Origin: Pseudomonas psychrophila HA-4
GTDB taxonomy: Bacteria; Pseudomonadota; Gammaproteobacteria; Pseudomonadales; Pseudomonadaceae
Assembly: GCF_000282975.1 (NCBI RefSeq)
Contig: NZ_ALJC01000117.1
Span: forward strand, 16,186 to 80,185
Direction: 5' to 3'
DNA: 64,000 bases
Every line of letters begins with the position of its first letter. Position 1 is the stretch's first letter. Positions 35,128 to 43,899 of the stretch are shown here, one piece after another. A program made the translations under genes and the position numbers. Below the pieces are notes generated by a model that saw only the letters and a list, made by a program, of their open reading frames with translations, was not told the DNA's origin and ran no database searches.

Positions 35128-35952
35128 TTACTCAACCTGATCGGAGTCGATCTTGAAATGACGCTCGGCCTGGTTCGATTTGGTGCCGGGGCCGTACCAT
35201 TTCAGGTACAACTTCTCGGCCTCACCCGAGCTTTCAAGACGCGCGAGCGTTTTGTCGACTGCCACTTTCAAGTCGCCGCTGTCTTTGCGAACCGCCAGCG
35301 CCAACGCTTCGGTGCTGAGGTTTTCAGGGAGGATTGCGTAGCCCTTGGCGGCTGCGCCGATCTTTGCGTAATCGTTAGTCAGGGCCGACTCATCATCGAC
35401 GAAGGCCTTGCCTTTGCCTTGTTGCAACGCCAGCAGCGCTTGTTGCGAGGTGTCAAAGGTCACAACTTTAGCAGTAGGCAGCGCCTTGAGGATGTTGGGT
35501 TCCTGAGTACCGCCTTTCACGGTCAGAATTTTTTCCCCGGCCAGTTGATCAAGCGCAGTAACGCCGCTGGATTTTTTCACCAAGGCTTTTTGCCCAGTAA
35601 TCAACACCGAATTCGAAAAATCGACCAACGCTTCACGTTCTTTGTTGTGAGTCAGCGAAGCGGCCAGCAGATCAACTCGCCCCTGTTGCAACTCTGGAAT
35701 GCGCGCCGCTACGGCGATCTGTTTGTAGACCGGCTTAACGCCCAGGTCCTTGGCAATTTCATTGCCCAGATCGATCTCGTAACCAATGATCTGGCGGGTC
35801 TTAGGGTCGACGAAACTGTTGGGCTCATCAGTACCCAAGGTACCGATCACAATCTCACCCTTGTTTTTGATGGCGGCGACATCGGCAAAAACGCCAGCGC
35901 TCACGAGAGACAACGCAACTGCAACGGCCGAACTCAGAAGGCTAATTCTCAT
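35128..35952 (-). CDS. Amino-acid ABC transporter substrate-binding protein
   Basis: A 274-residue periplasmic binding protein with signal peptide MRISLLSSAVAVALSLVSAG, cleaved near VFADV. The GTDEPNSFVDPKTRQIIGYE and VDLLAASLTHNKEREALVDF segments are typical of the polar-amino-acid binding family. The ligand is not predictable. It is the first gene of the minus-strand operon binding protein-permease-permease-ATPase-oxygenase. The upstream 270-bp gap holds an AT-rich promoter region and the REPIN at 36123-36209. Confidence 0.92.
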   Translation of the reverse strand: MRISLLSSAVAVALSLVSAGVFADVAAIKNKGEIVIGTLGTDEPNSFVDPKTRQIIGYEIDLGNEIAKDLGVKPVYKQIAVAARIPELQQGRVDLLAASLTHNKEREALVDFSNSVLITGQKALVKKSSGVTALDQLAGEKILTVKGGTQEPNILKALPTAKVVTFDTSQQALLALQQGKGKAFVDDESALTNDYAKIGAAAKGYAILPENLSTEALALAVRKDSGDLKVAVDKTLARLESSGEAEKLYLKWYGPGTKSNQAERHFKIDSDQVE

Positions 35953-36122
35953 CTCAGGATCTCAAAAGAAAAACTTAAGAACGTGACCCCGCCACTGATC
36001 AGCAGTGCAGGCCATTAGCCTTGGATACTAACAACCAGAACTTAAAGAGATAAAAGAACTATTTAATATATCTATATCGCATTAATGATTATCGGGCAGC
36101 TGTGACGAGTGCCATTCCTCCT

Positions 36123-36209
36123 TGTGGGCGCGGGCTTGCTCGCGATGCAGACGACTCGGCCTATCTGTTACACCTTGTCGACCCAATCGCGAGCAAGCCC
36201 GCGCCCACA
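36123..36209. repeat. REPIN (two REPs facing each other)
   Basis: TGTGGGCGCGGGCTTGCTCG, extended by CGAT, at 36123-36146 is perfectly mirrored at 36186-36209, with a 39-bp unrelated centre. This 24-bp perfect inverted pair is the best-preserved REP doublet in the window and looks recent. It lies between convergent or tandem transporter operons. Confidence 0.88.
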
Positions 36210-36222
36210 GAGTACAGACGCT

Positions 36223-37110
36223 TTAATTGCCCTTCATGGCCGCCGTCAGCTTGTCGACGTTGTAGCGGAACATTTGCGCATACGTCGGCGCCGGGCCATC
36301 AACAGGTGACAGCGATTCAACGTAAAGCTCACCACCCGGTTGCGCGCCGCTGGCATTAGCGATTTGCTTGACCAGCCGCGGGTCACTGGAGTTTTCGAAG
36401 AAGTAGGTACTGACGTGCTCTTGCTTGATCTGTTTGATCAACGTGGCCACATCCGCCGCGGACGCTTCAGTTTCTGTCGAAAAGCCCAGCGGTGACAGGA
36501 AGGTCACGCCGTAAGCATCGCCGAAGTAACCAAACGCATCATGCGAGGTCAGAACCTTGCGTTTGTCACCCGGGATTGCCTGAACCTGCGCGCGGGCATA
36601 AGCATCAAGCTGTTCCAACTGCTTGATGTACTGCTCGCCCTTGGCTTGATAATCGCTGGCGTTGTCCGGGTCGGCCTTCTGCAAGGCACTGATGATATTG
36701 CGCACATAGACCACGCCATTCGCTGCACTGTTCCAGGCATGCGGGTCGGTGATCTGCTTGCCATCTTCCTCCATGCTGCGGGTCTTGATGCCATTGGACA
36801 GCACCACCGGCTGGCCTTGGTAACCCGAGGCTTTGATCAAGCGATCCAGCCACCCTTCCAAGTGCAAACCACTGACAAAAACGATATCGGCTCGCTTCAA
36901 CGCTTGCGCATCATTAGGTGTGGGTTCGTAGGCATGCGGGTCGCCGTTGGGGCCAATCAGTGAGGTCACGTGCACATGGTCGCCGCCCACGTTATGCACC
37001 ATGTCGGCGATGACGGTGAACGACGCCACCGCTTCGATGGGTTTGGCCTGAGCAAGGCCGGCAATACTCGACAATGCGAAAACAGCAGCCAGCAGTGTTA
37101 ACGGCTTCAT
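36223..37110 (-). CDS. Metal (probably zinc) ABC transporter binding protein
   Basis: A 295-residue periplasmic protein of the metal-binding cluster A-I family, with signal peptide MKPLTLLAAVFALSSIAGLA ending near AQA. Candidate metal ligands are His in GDPHAYEPTP, DPHAWNS and TSHDAFGYF, plus a C-terminal acidic residue. No long His-rich loop is present, unlike classical ZnuA; it resembles AztC-type proteins. It is last in the operon (small protein, ATPase, permease, binding protein) behind the Zur-like site at 38921-38937. Manganese is the main alternative. Confidence 0.85.
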   Translation of the reverse strand: MKPLTLLAAVFALSSIAGLAQAKPIEAVASFTVIADMVHNVGGDHVHVTSLIGPNGDPHAYEPTPNDAQALKRADIVFVSGLHLEGWLDRLIKASGYQGQPVVLSNGIKTRSMEEDGKQITDPHAWNSAANGVVYVRNIISALQKADPDNASDYQAKGEQYIKQLEQLDAYARAQVQAIPGDKRKVLTSHDAFGYFGDAYGVTFLSPLGFSTETEASAADVATLIKQIKQEHVSTYFFENSSDPRLVKQIANASGAQPGGELYVESLSPVDGPAPTYAQMFRYNVDKLTAAMKGN

Positions 37111-37142
37111 TGGAATCCCCTCTTCTTTTTGCGTGCCTGAAA

Positions 37143-38012
37143 TCAGTGGGCGAGATGCGCTTTCGGGAACAGGCGGCGCACAATTCCGCTGCGCCCGAAC
37201 AGCAGCGAAAACACATAAAAGGCGCTGGCGGTCAGCACAATCGCGGGGCCGGAAGCGACGCCGGCATGGAAGGACACGATCAAGCCAATAAAGCCTGACA
37301 AGGTGGCAACCAAGGTCGAGATGATCATCAGCGCGCTTAAGGATGTGGCCCAGAACCGCGAGACGGTCGCAGGGATGATCATCATGCCCACGGCCATCAA
37401 TGTGCCAAGTGCCTGGAAGCCCGCCACCAGGTTGAGCACGACCAGCAACAGAAACAGCACATGATAGAGCGATCCGCTGCCGCCGACTGCACGCAAGAAC
37501 CCGGGATCAAAACACTCCAGCACCAGCGGTCGATAAATCAGTGCGAGTACGATCAAGGTAAATGAGGCGATGCCACCGACCATGAAAATGGCCGGATTAT
37601 CAATGGCCAAAATCGTGCCGAACAGCACATGCAGCAGGTCCACGCTGGAACCATGCAACGAAACAATAAGCACGCCTGCGGCCAAAGACGTCAGATAAAA
37701 GCTCGCGAAACTGGCGTCTTCACGCAGGCTCGTGAATCGGCTGACCAGCCCTGACAGCAAGGCCACCAAGAGACCTGCGATCAATCCGCCAAACCCCATC
37801 GCGGGCAATGACAAACCTGCAAACAGAAAGCCCACCGCGGCTCCCGGCAACACCGCATGACTCATGGCGTCTCCCACCAAACTCATGCGCCGCAACATCA
37901 ACAACACGCCAACCGGGCCAGAGCCGATACCCAGCGCCAGGCAGGCGATCAGGGCTCTGCGCATAAAACCAAACTCGACAAAAGGCTGAATCAACGTCTG
38001 ATAAATCATCAT
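37143..38012 (-). CDS. Metal ABC transporter permease
   Basis: A 289-residue inner-membrane protein of the ABC-3 permease family with about eight spans. MLRRMSLVGDAMSHAVLPGA is the conserved cytoplasmic motif, and ALGTLMAVGMMIIPATVSRF is also typical. Its ATG overlaps the ATPase stop (ATGA), and the binding-protein gene follows after 32 bp. It carries zinc or manganese across the inner membrane. Confidence 0.92.
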   Translation of the reverse strand: MMIYQTLIQPFVEFGFMRRALIACLALGIGSGPVGVLLMLRRMSLVGDAMSHAVLPGAAVGFLFAGLSLPAMGFGGLIAGLLVALLSGLVSRFTSLREDASFASFYLTSLAAGVLIVSLHGSSVDLLHVLFGTILAIDNPAIFMVGGIASFTLIVLALIYRPLVLECFDPGFLRAVGGSGSLYHVLFLLLVVLNLVAGFQALGTLMAVGMMIIPATVSRFWATSLSALMIISTLVATLSGFIGLIVSFHAGVASGPAIVLTASAFYVFSLLFGRSGIVRRLFPKAHLAH

Positions 38013-38764
38013 GACTGCTGCTCCTCATTCATCGCGCAGGGGGTTGCGTCATCGCTCCAGTACTCCGCCATGTTGCGCGCCCGACGCAAATTGTCGGCGT
38101 GCAAAACGGTGTCGGTGTCGCCCCAGGCAATCGCTTCGCGCGCCATCAGCAGCGTGTTGGGAAAGTGTTTGCGAACTTGGTCTATGTCGTGCAAAACCGC
38201 GATCACGGTACGGCCCTGACCATGCCAGTCGCGGATCAGCTTCAGCAGATCTTGCGTGGTACGGGCGTCAATGGCAGTGAACGGCTCGTCCAAAAGAATG
38301 ACTGCCGCGTTCTGCATCAATAAGCGTGCAAACAACACCCGCTGAAATTGCCCCGCTGAAAGCGACCCGACACTGCGACGTTCAAACCCTTCAAGTCCTA
38401 CTGCCAGCAACGCCTCTTGTGCCTGCCGAGCCTGCTCGCGACTGACACCGCGAAAAGCGCCGATGCTGCGCCACGCGCCCATGATCACTGTGTCTGCAAC
38501 ATTTAACGGAAAGCTGCGGTCGATTTCGGCGGCTTGCGGTAGATAACCAACATTGTGCAGCGCAAGGCTGCCGCGATCGACTCGCCCGGCGGCAGGTTTT
38601 AACGTCCCGGCAATGGCTTTAATCAGCGTTGATTTGCCAGCGCCATTGGGGCCAACAATCGCCGTGAGGCTGCCTGCCTCAAAACACCCACTGATGTGAT
38701 GCACCGCGGGGCGGCGTTCATACGTGACGGTAAGGTCATCAAGGCTAATCCTGACTGCACTCAT
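38009..38764 (-). CDS. Metal ABC transporter ATP-binding protein
   Basis: A 251-residue ATPase. Walker A is GPNGAGKST, the signature LSAGQFQRVLFARLL, and Walker B VILLDEPFTAID. ATG 38764 overlaps the stop of the preceding small gene (ATGA). The frame continues upstream to 38797 inside that gene, but ATG 38764 gives the family start MSAVRISLDDLTVTY. It energises the permease of 37143-38012. Confidence 0.92.
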   Translation of the reverse strand: MSAVRISLDDLTVTYERRPAVHHISGCFEAGSLTAIVGPNGAGKSTLIKAIAGTLKPAAGRVDRGSLALHNVGYLPQAAEIDRSFPLNVADTVIMGAWRSIGAFRGVSREQARQAQEALLAVGLEGFERRSVGSLSAGQFQRVLFARLLMQNAAVILLDEPFTAIDARTTQDLLKLIRDWHGQGRTVIAVLHDIDQVRKHFPNTLLMAREAIAWGDTDTVLHADNLRRARNMAEYWSDDATPCAMNEEQQS

Positions 38765-38901
38765 GGAATAGACACCGCCCATGCAATACCCAGCCACAAC
38801 ACAACCAAAATGGCCACAGATACCAGCAGTCGCCTACCCGCAGATTGAGCCAGTGCAGAACCGGCAATTGCGCCAACAAGGGGGGATAGAGAAGTCTTCA
38901 C
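38761..38901 (-). CDS. 46-residue membrane protein heading the metal operon
   Basis: Starting at GTG 38901 the frame reads MKTSLSPLVGAIAGSA, then a basic AGRR, then one strongly hydrophobic span (LLVSVAILVVLWLGIAWAV), and stops at 38761. The stop overlaps the ATPase ATG (ATGA), the same coupling used by the next genes, and the GTG lies 20 bp from the Zur-like palindrome. I do not recognise the protein. It could be a small transporter subunit or regulator, or simply a leader peptide. No strong ribosome-binding site is seen. Confidence 0.55.
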   Translation of the reverse strand: MKTSLSPLVGAIAGSALAQSAGRRLLVSVAILVVLWLGIAWAVSIP

Positions 38902-38920
38902 GCGGGTCGCTCGAAATATA

Positions 38921-38937
38921 ATGTAATGATATTACAT
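38921..38937. promoter_or_regulatory. Zur-like operator
   Basis: ATGTAATGATATTACAT is a perfect 7+3+7 palindrome. It matches the proteobacterial Zur core TGTTATAATATAACA at about 12 of 15 positions. It lies just upstream of the small gene at 38761-38901 and so would repress the operon when zinc is plentiful. Confidence 0.65.
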
Positions 38938-39024
38938 CCCGATAAATGATTATGCCTAGTGAATATCTGAACCGGTCATCGAACGCTGAAAATGCCTATG
39001 CACCCAGAGCCTGGGCTGTCTTAT

Positions 39025-40305
39025 TCAATATCCGTTCTTTTTAATCGAGTACATCGCCGTGTCCGCGTGGTGCAGCAACTGCTGGGAGTCATCACCGTGC
39101 TCGGGGTACACGGCAATACCAATGCTGGGCACGATGTTGAGCACGTGACCGTCAAGCTGTATTGGCTGGCTGAGATCCTTGCGAACTTTTTGTGCCACGA
39201 TTAACCCATGCGCTGGATGCTTGATGTTTTCCAACACCAGCACAAATTCGTCCCCACTCATTCTGGCAACCGTGTCGCTTTCACGGACGCACGCCTTCAA
39301 ACGCAGCGCCACCTGTTGCAACAGCGCATCGCCGACAGCATGTCCGTAGCTATCGTTGACGAGCTTAAAGTCGTCCAGGTCCACATACAGCACAGCCAAA
39401 TACGCGTGCTCGCGTTTTGCACGGGCCAGCGCGCTGTTCAAACGCTCATAGAGAAAATCACGATTGGGCAAGCGTGTCAGCGCGTCGTGTTGCGCCAGAT
39501 ACTGCAAGCGAGCATGCAGCTTTTGCCGTTCGATGGCCGCTGCTACCTGTGCCGACACGAACAGCAGCAGTTCTTTGTGTGACTCGGTGTAGCACTCGCT
39601 TGCTGCTGAACTCATCACCAGCAGTACTCCGATGATGCCGTTTTGCGTGGTCAGCGGGACGCCCAGCCACGATGGCGAATCCTGAACGCTGTGCAGCACA
39701 GGCAGTCCGCTGCGAATCACTTGGTCACATAGCCGATCCATCTCAAACATCGAATGTTCAGCGTGTTCAGCAACGTGATAGGGGAAATCAAATGAGCCTT
39801 GGGACTGGTCACAGAGCGCTACCGCAAAATTCAACGCCGGTAACCATTGACCAATCAGTTGGTGCACACGCTTGAACAGCGCTAACAAATTCTCAGCGGC
39901 ATGGGCGGCTTCGGAGATGGCAAACAGCGCCAATTGCCGCGACTCGGCCTGTTTGCGTTCAGTGATGTCACGGGCGACAGCGACGCGCAGTTGATAGGTC
40001 TCGGACCAGCGCGCAGTCCATGAAATATGGACCACGCGCCCATCCTTGCGCAGGTAGCGGTTCTCGAAGTTGAGCTGAGGCTTGCCGCCCATGACTTCAC
40101 TGGCGGCACGTAACGTGCGCTCATGATCCGCGGGCAAAACCAGCTCAATCATGGGGCGGCCGATCAGTTCGTGTTGTTCGTAGCCGAACACGCGTTCACA
40201 GGCCGCACTGACATAAACGAAATGCCCATGACGGTCGACGACACAGACCGCATCCAGCAACAGGTCAATAAAACTGGCTTGTGACAGGTATTCTTTGATG
40301 TCCAT
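39025..40305 (-). CDS. PAS-GAF-GGDEF protein, probable diguanylate cyclase
   Basis: A 426-residue cytoplasmic signalling protein. A PAS domain with PAC end (about 10-120, ending VAVARDITERKQAE) is followed by a GAF domain (about 130-260). The C-terminal GGDEF domain starts LAQHDALTRLPNRDFLYERL. The active-site loop reads SGDEF instead of GGDEF; the first Gly is the most tolerant position, so activity is likely. No EAL domain is present. It would make cyclic-di-GMP in response to an unknown signal. It stands alone, convergent with nothing and 123 bp left of the metal operon start. Confidence 0.88.
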   Translation of the reverse strand: MDIKEYLSQASFIDLLLDAVCVVDRHGHFVYVSAACERVFGYEQHELIGRPMIELVLPADHERTLRAASEVMGGKPQLNFENRYLRKDGRVVHISWTARWSETYQLRVAVARDITERKQAESRQLALFAISEAAHAAENLLALFKRVHQLIGQWLPALNFAVALCDQSQGSFDFPYHVAEHAEHSMFEMDRLCDQVIRSGLPVLHSVQDSPSWLGVPLTTQNGIIGVLLVMSSAASECYTESHKELLLFVSAQVAAAIERQKLHARLQYLAQHDALTRLPNRDFLYERLNSALARAKREHAYLAVLYVDLDDFKLVNDSYGHAVGDALLQQVALRLKACVRESDTVARMSGDEFVLVLENIKHPAHGLIVAQKVRKDLSQPIQLDGHVLNIVPSIGIAVYPEHGDDSQQLLHHADTAMYSIKKNGY

Positions 40306-40381
40306 AGCGTGTTCTATGCCTCAGGGTCGAAGGTAAGCATCCATCCCTGTCACTCGCACGCTGCACTCCTTGCAGTTCACC

Positions 40382-41017
40382 TCAATCGTTACTGCTCACC
40401 AACCCCGGCAGTGCATGCGCCAAGGCACTGATCGCAAAACCGATAAACATCAGGCCGCACAAACGTGTAATCAGCAATTCATGGCGTTGATACAGCGCCC
40501 GAACATGTCCTGCCCCCACGATCCCGATCAAGATCGCGTAAGCCAGCGCCCCACCCACAAAGCTCAATGCGATAAGCCAAGGCAGCATGGACCAGGTCAG
40601 CAGTTCGGCACGTCCTGACAGCAGCGCAGTAAACGTCGCCACGGCCACCGGATAGGCTTTGGGATTGGTCAAACCGAAGAAAATACCGTGGGCAAAGGGC
40701 TGCCGTGCAGGGCCTTGCTGCGCCCCGCTACTGCGCTTGGCCCGCACGGCACGCAGGCCCAGCCAAAACAGATAAAGACCGCTGAGCAGGCCGAGCACAT
40801 TGAAAGCGGTACTGCCAAATTCGCGCGCACCCACAATCGCAATCAGCGCTGTGCTGCACCAAATGACATCCCCCAACAAATGACCGCAGAGAAATCCAGC
40901 GCCCGCACGACGCCCGCGGGTAGCGCCAATCCCAAAAACAGCGAGGACGCCTGGTCCGGGAGTGATGCCATAGATAAAGCCCGAGGCCAGAACGGCCAGC
41001 AACAACGAAGGTGTCAT
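40382..41017 (-). CDS. LysE-family amino-acid exporter
   Basis: A 211-residue inner-membrane protein with about six spans. The family motif is GFIYGITPGPGVLAVFGIGA, and FGLTNPKAYPVAVATFTALL is also typical. ATG 41017 is used; the frame is open to 41086. It exports amino acids or related metabolites; the substrate is unknown. There is a 77-bp gap to the GGDEF gene downstream. Confidence 0.88.
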   Translation of the reverse strand: MTPSLLLAVLASGFIYGITPGPGVLAVFGIGATRGRRAGAGFLCGHLLGDVIWCSTALIAIVGAREFGSTAFNVLGLLSGLYLFWLGLRAVRAKRSSGAQQGPARQPFAHGIFFGLTNPKAYPVAVATFTALLSGRAELLTWSMLPWLIALSFVGGALAYAILIGIVGAGHVRALYQRHELLITRLCGLMFIGFAISALAHALPGLVSSND

Positions 41018-41165
41018 GCGCAACGCTCCAGAAAAATCATGCTTCACGCGCTTCAGTCGCCCGTGAAGTTGTTCGATTTTGCACATTCTGAAACGTTATG
41101 TAACTGCACATCAGGCAAAACGCCATCAATCTTCAGCAAAACCTAGCGTTTAGACCGTCAAGGCC

Positions 41166-42320
41166 TTATCGACGCCCAAAATAATTCACCACCAACCGGT
41201 CAACCCAGCCCCAGATACGCTGTTTAACTCGCCCCCACAGTGGCCGTGACTGCCAGGTTTGCAAGCTGATGGGCTGGCTCTGGGCGAAGTCTGCAATGAA
41301 ACTGGCGGTCACCGCCTGAGTCAGCGCGGGGTCGAACGCTTCAAGGTTGGCCTCAAGGTTGAAGCGCAGGTTCCAGTGATCAAAGTTGCAAGAACCGATG
41401 CTGGTCCACCCGTCGATCAGGACCATTTTCAGATGCAAAAAACGCGGCTGATATTCAAATATCTGCACCCCGGATTTAAGCAGTCGCGGGTAGTAACGAT
41501 GCCCGGCATAACGTACAGACGGGTGATCGGTGCGCGGGCCCGTCAGCAGCAGACGCACATCAACCCCCCGATTGGCCGCACGGCGCAGCGAGCGCCGAAC
41601 ACTCCAAGTCGGTAAAAAATAAGGCGTAGCCAACCAGATATTCTGTTTGGCGCTGTTAATGGCCCGCACCAGCGAATGCACAATATCGCGATGCTGATGG
41701 GCATCGGCATAGGCTACGCGGCCCATGCCCTCGCCCTTTTCAGGCACTCGTGGCAGCCGCACAAGCCCGAAATGCCTGGCGGGCTTCCATGCTTTTCGGC
41801 TGATGTTGGCGCGCCATTGACGCTCAAACAGCATCTGCCAGTCTTGAACCAGCGGGCCTTGGATCTCGACCATGACTTCATGCCAGTCACAGGTGTTTCC
41901 CAGAGGCTGCCAAAACTCATCGGTGACACCCGTGCCGCCCACCACCGCTAACTGCTGATCCACCAGCAGCAACTTGCGGTGGTCGCGGTACAGATTATTC
42001 AGGCCACGGCGCCAGCTCAGCGGGTTGTAAAACCGAAGTTCAACACCGGCCTCTGTCAGCCTGCGACGCAAGTCCGAGGTAAACGCAAGGCTGCCATAGC
42101 CATCGAACAAGCAGCGCACCCGCACCTCACGCCGGGCAGCGTGTTCAAGTGCATGGACGATAGTTTCAGCGCAGTTTCCGGCTTCAACCAGATAGAACTC
42201 AAGATCAATGTGTGCGTGCGCCTGATCGATGGCCGCCAACATGCGCGGAAAAAATGCAGGACCATCTATCAGCAGTTCGAACTGATTGGCGCTGCGCCAT
42301 GGAAACACTGCGCCAGCCAT
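41166..42320 (-). CDS. Cardiolipin synthase, phospholipase-D type (ClsB-like)
   Basis: A 384-residue enzyme with two HKD motifs: HRKLLLVD (with GGTGVTDEF after it) and HLKMVLID (with GSCNFD after it). There are no N-terminal membrane spans, as in ClsB-type synthases. It likely transfers phosphatidyl groups between phospholipids at the inner membrane. The ATG lies one base after the YceI-type stop, so the pair is co-translated. The ornithine-lipid genes diverge upstream, making this a membrane-lipid locus. Confidence 0.88.
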   Translation of the reverse strand: MAGAVFPWRSANQFELLIDGPAFFPRMLAAIDQAHAHIDLEFYLVEAGNCAETIVHALEHAARREVRVRCLFDGYGSLAFTSDLRRRLTEAGVELRFYNPLSWRRGLNNLYRDHRKLLLVDQQLAVVGGTGVTDEFWQPLGNTCDWHEVMVEIQGPLVQDWQMLFERQWRANISRKAWKPARHFGLVRLPRVPEKGEGMGRVAYADAHQHRDIVHSLVRAINSAKQNIWLATPYFLPTWSVRRSLRRAANRGVDVRLLLTGPRTDHPSVRYAGHRYYPRLLKSGVQIFEYQPRFLHLKMVLIDGWTSIGSCNFDHWNLRFNLEANLEAFDPALTQAVTASFIADFAQSQPISLQTWQSRPLWGRVKQRIWGWVDRLVVNYFGRR

Positions 42321-42321
42321 A

Positions 42322-42912
42322 TCAACGGGCCGTGAAGATCAGCACCGCACTCACCGGTACTGAAAAGCTGATAGCCGACAATCCGGCCAATTTACGCAGA
42401 CTTTCAAGTTCTGGCTGCAAACCAAAATCTTCGGCTTGCAACATCAGTGGCTCCAGGGTCACGACTTGAAAACGATGCTCGTCCAGACGTGTCGCCAACA
42501 GTTCGGCCTCATAGGTGTGCTGCTTGTCACGCAAATGGACAGTCACCGGCAAGTGCAATTCCAGTTGCGCGCCAGGCGCAAGGTCGTTGATGGGTTGCAG
42601 GTTTATTTGCGCGGTAATTCGCGCCTCCGGGAAGTGCTTGAAATCGAACAACTGATCGCGCATACGCTCATCGCGCAAAGGCACCGCGCTGTTGACCGAG
42701 TCCATTTCGATGCGCAATTGCGCCTGTCCCTTTCGGTCCACTTTGCCGTGCAACACCAAAAAACGGTGCATGTTCGCGACATTGGCATTTTGCGTGGTGA
42801 TAAATGCAAGACGGGATGACTCACCGTCCAAGTACCAATTGGCCTGAGCAGACAGGCTGACACCCAAGGTCAATAACAGGGCGCAGGTTGAAGATAAAAA
42901 CGCTTTAAACAT
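42322..42912 (-). CDS. YceI-family periplasmic protein
   Basis: A 196-residue secreted protein with signal peptide MFKAFLSSTCALLLTLGVSL, cleaved near SAQANW. The mature lipocalin-like domain starts WYLDGESSRLAFITTQNA, with FDFKHFPEARITAQ. YceI proteins bind polyprenyl or fatty-acid-like lipids; this role is inferred from the family. ATG 42912 is used; an in-frame GTG two codons earlier is possible. It is transcribed with the cls gene. Confidence 0.85.
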   Translation of the reverse strand: MFKAFLSSTCALLLTLGVSLSAQANWYLDGESSRLAFITTQNANVANMHRFLVLHGKVDRKGQAQLRIEMDSVNSAVPLRDERMRDQLFDFKHFPEARITAQINLQPINDLAPGAQLELHLPVTVHLRDKQHTYEAELLATRLDEHRFQVVTLEPLMLQAEDFGLQPELESLRKLAGLSAISFSVPVSAVLIFTAR

Positions 42913-43143
42913 AGACACTCATCGGCAAGAAAAGGAAAGAACAGTACCCCGAGTCAAGCTGTCTGGGCAGATTATTATTACAGCGTCTCTGAACACTTAT
43001 CTGCCACGCCAGTTCCTTTAAACCCAAATCGGCTGTCATACAAGCATCACCCAATTGTCATGGTCATGACACTGCTGCTCCTTAGCCTGAGATTGCACAC
43101 CTCAGTCGACAAGGCAGGCTTGATACCTGCACGGAGATTCGCA

Positions 43144-43899
43144 ATGGCCCAGATCGCCCGTATCCGCGACACCGCTCAAGAACGCCGACTGCAGGCAGAA
43201 CGTTTGCTTGGCCCAGAGGCCTTGCGCGAGGCTCAAGCCTTGCGCTTTCGGGTCTTCAGTGGCGAGCTAAACGCCAAGTTGAAAAGTGCAGAACGGGGTC
43301 TGGACATAGACGATTACGATGCTCACTGCGACCACATTGGTGTGCGTGACCTCAATACCGGCCTATTAGTCGCCACCACGCGTCTGCTGGACCACAGTGC
43401 CGCGCGAAACATCGGTCACTTTTACAGCGAGCAAGAATTCAGCCTGCACGGGCTGGCGCACCTGCAAGGGCCGATCCTTGAGATTGGCCGTACGTGTGTC
43501 GATCCGGCCTACCGCAATGGCGGCACCATTGCGGTGTTATGGGGCGAATTGGCTGAAGTCCTCAATCAGGGCGACTACCACTACCTGATGGGTTGCGCGA
43601 GCATTCCGATGCAAGATGGCGGCATTCAGGCCCAGGCGATCATGCAACGTCTGCGCGAGCGCTATCTGTGCACTGAGCACTTGCGTGCAGACCCCAAAAA
43701 GCCGCTGCCGGCGCTGGAAGTGCCGGCCAACGTTATCGCCGAAATGCCGCCGCTGCTCAAAGCCTACATGCGCCTAGGCGCCAAGATTTGTGGCGAGCCC
43801 TGCTGGGATGAAGATTTCCAGGTAGCGGACGTTTTTATTCTGCTCAAGCGTGATGAGTTGTGCCCGCGTTATGCGCGCCACTTCAAGGCAGCTATGTAA
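43144..43899 (+). CDS. olsB: L-ornithine N-alpha-acyltransferase (OlsB)
   Basis: A 251-residue GNAT-fold enzyme that adds a 3-hydroxyacyl chain from ACP to ornithine, the first step of ornithine-lipid synthesis. Family segments are AQALRFRVFSGELNAKL, LEIGRTCVDPAYRNGGTIAV and YLMGCASIPMQDGG. ATG 43144 follows CGGAGATTCGCA; the frame opens earlier at 43060. It overlaps olsA by one base (TAATG). Such lipids often replace phospholipids under phosphate limitation; no Pho box was clearly seen here. Confidence 0.93.
   Translation: MAQIARIRDTAQERRLQAERLLGPEALREAQALRFRVFSGELNAKLKSAERGLDIDDYDAHCDHIGVRDLNTGLLVATTRLLDHSAARNIGHFYSEQEFSLHGLAHLQGPILEIGRTCVDPAYRNGGTIAVLWGELAEVLNQGDYHYLMGCASIPMQDGGIQAQAIMQRLRERYLCTEHLRADPKKPLPALEVPANVIAEMPPLLKAYMRLGAKICGEPCWDEDFQVADVFILLKRDELCPRYARHFKAAM

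Noticed and set aside
36102..36359. 85-codon plus-strand frame over the REPIN
   Set aside because: It runs through the REPIN into the antisense of the metal-binding protein gene; not a gene.
39025..40305. SGDEF loop taken as proof of an inactive cyclase
   Set aside because: The first Gly of GGDEF is often replaced in active enzymes and the GDEF core is intact.
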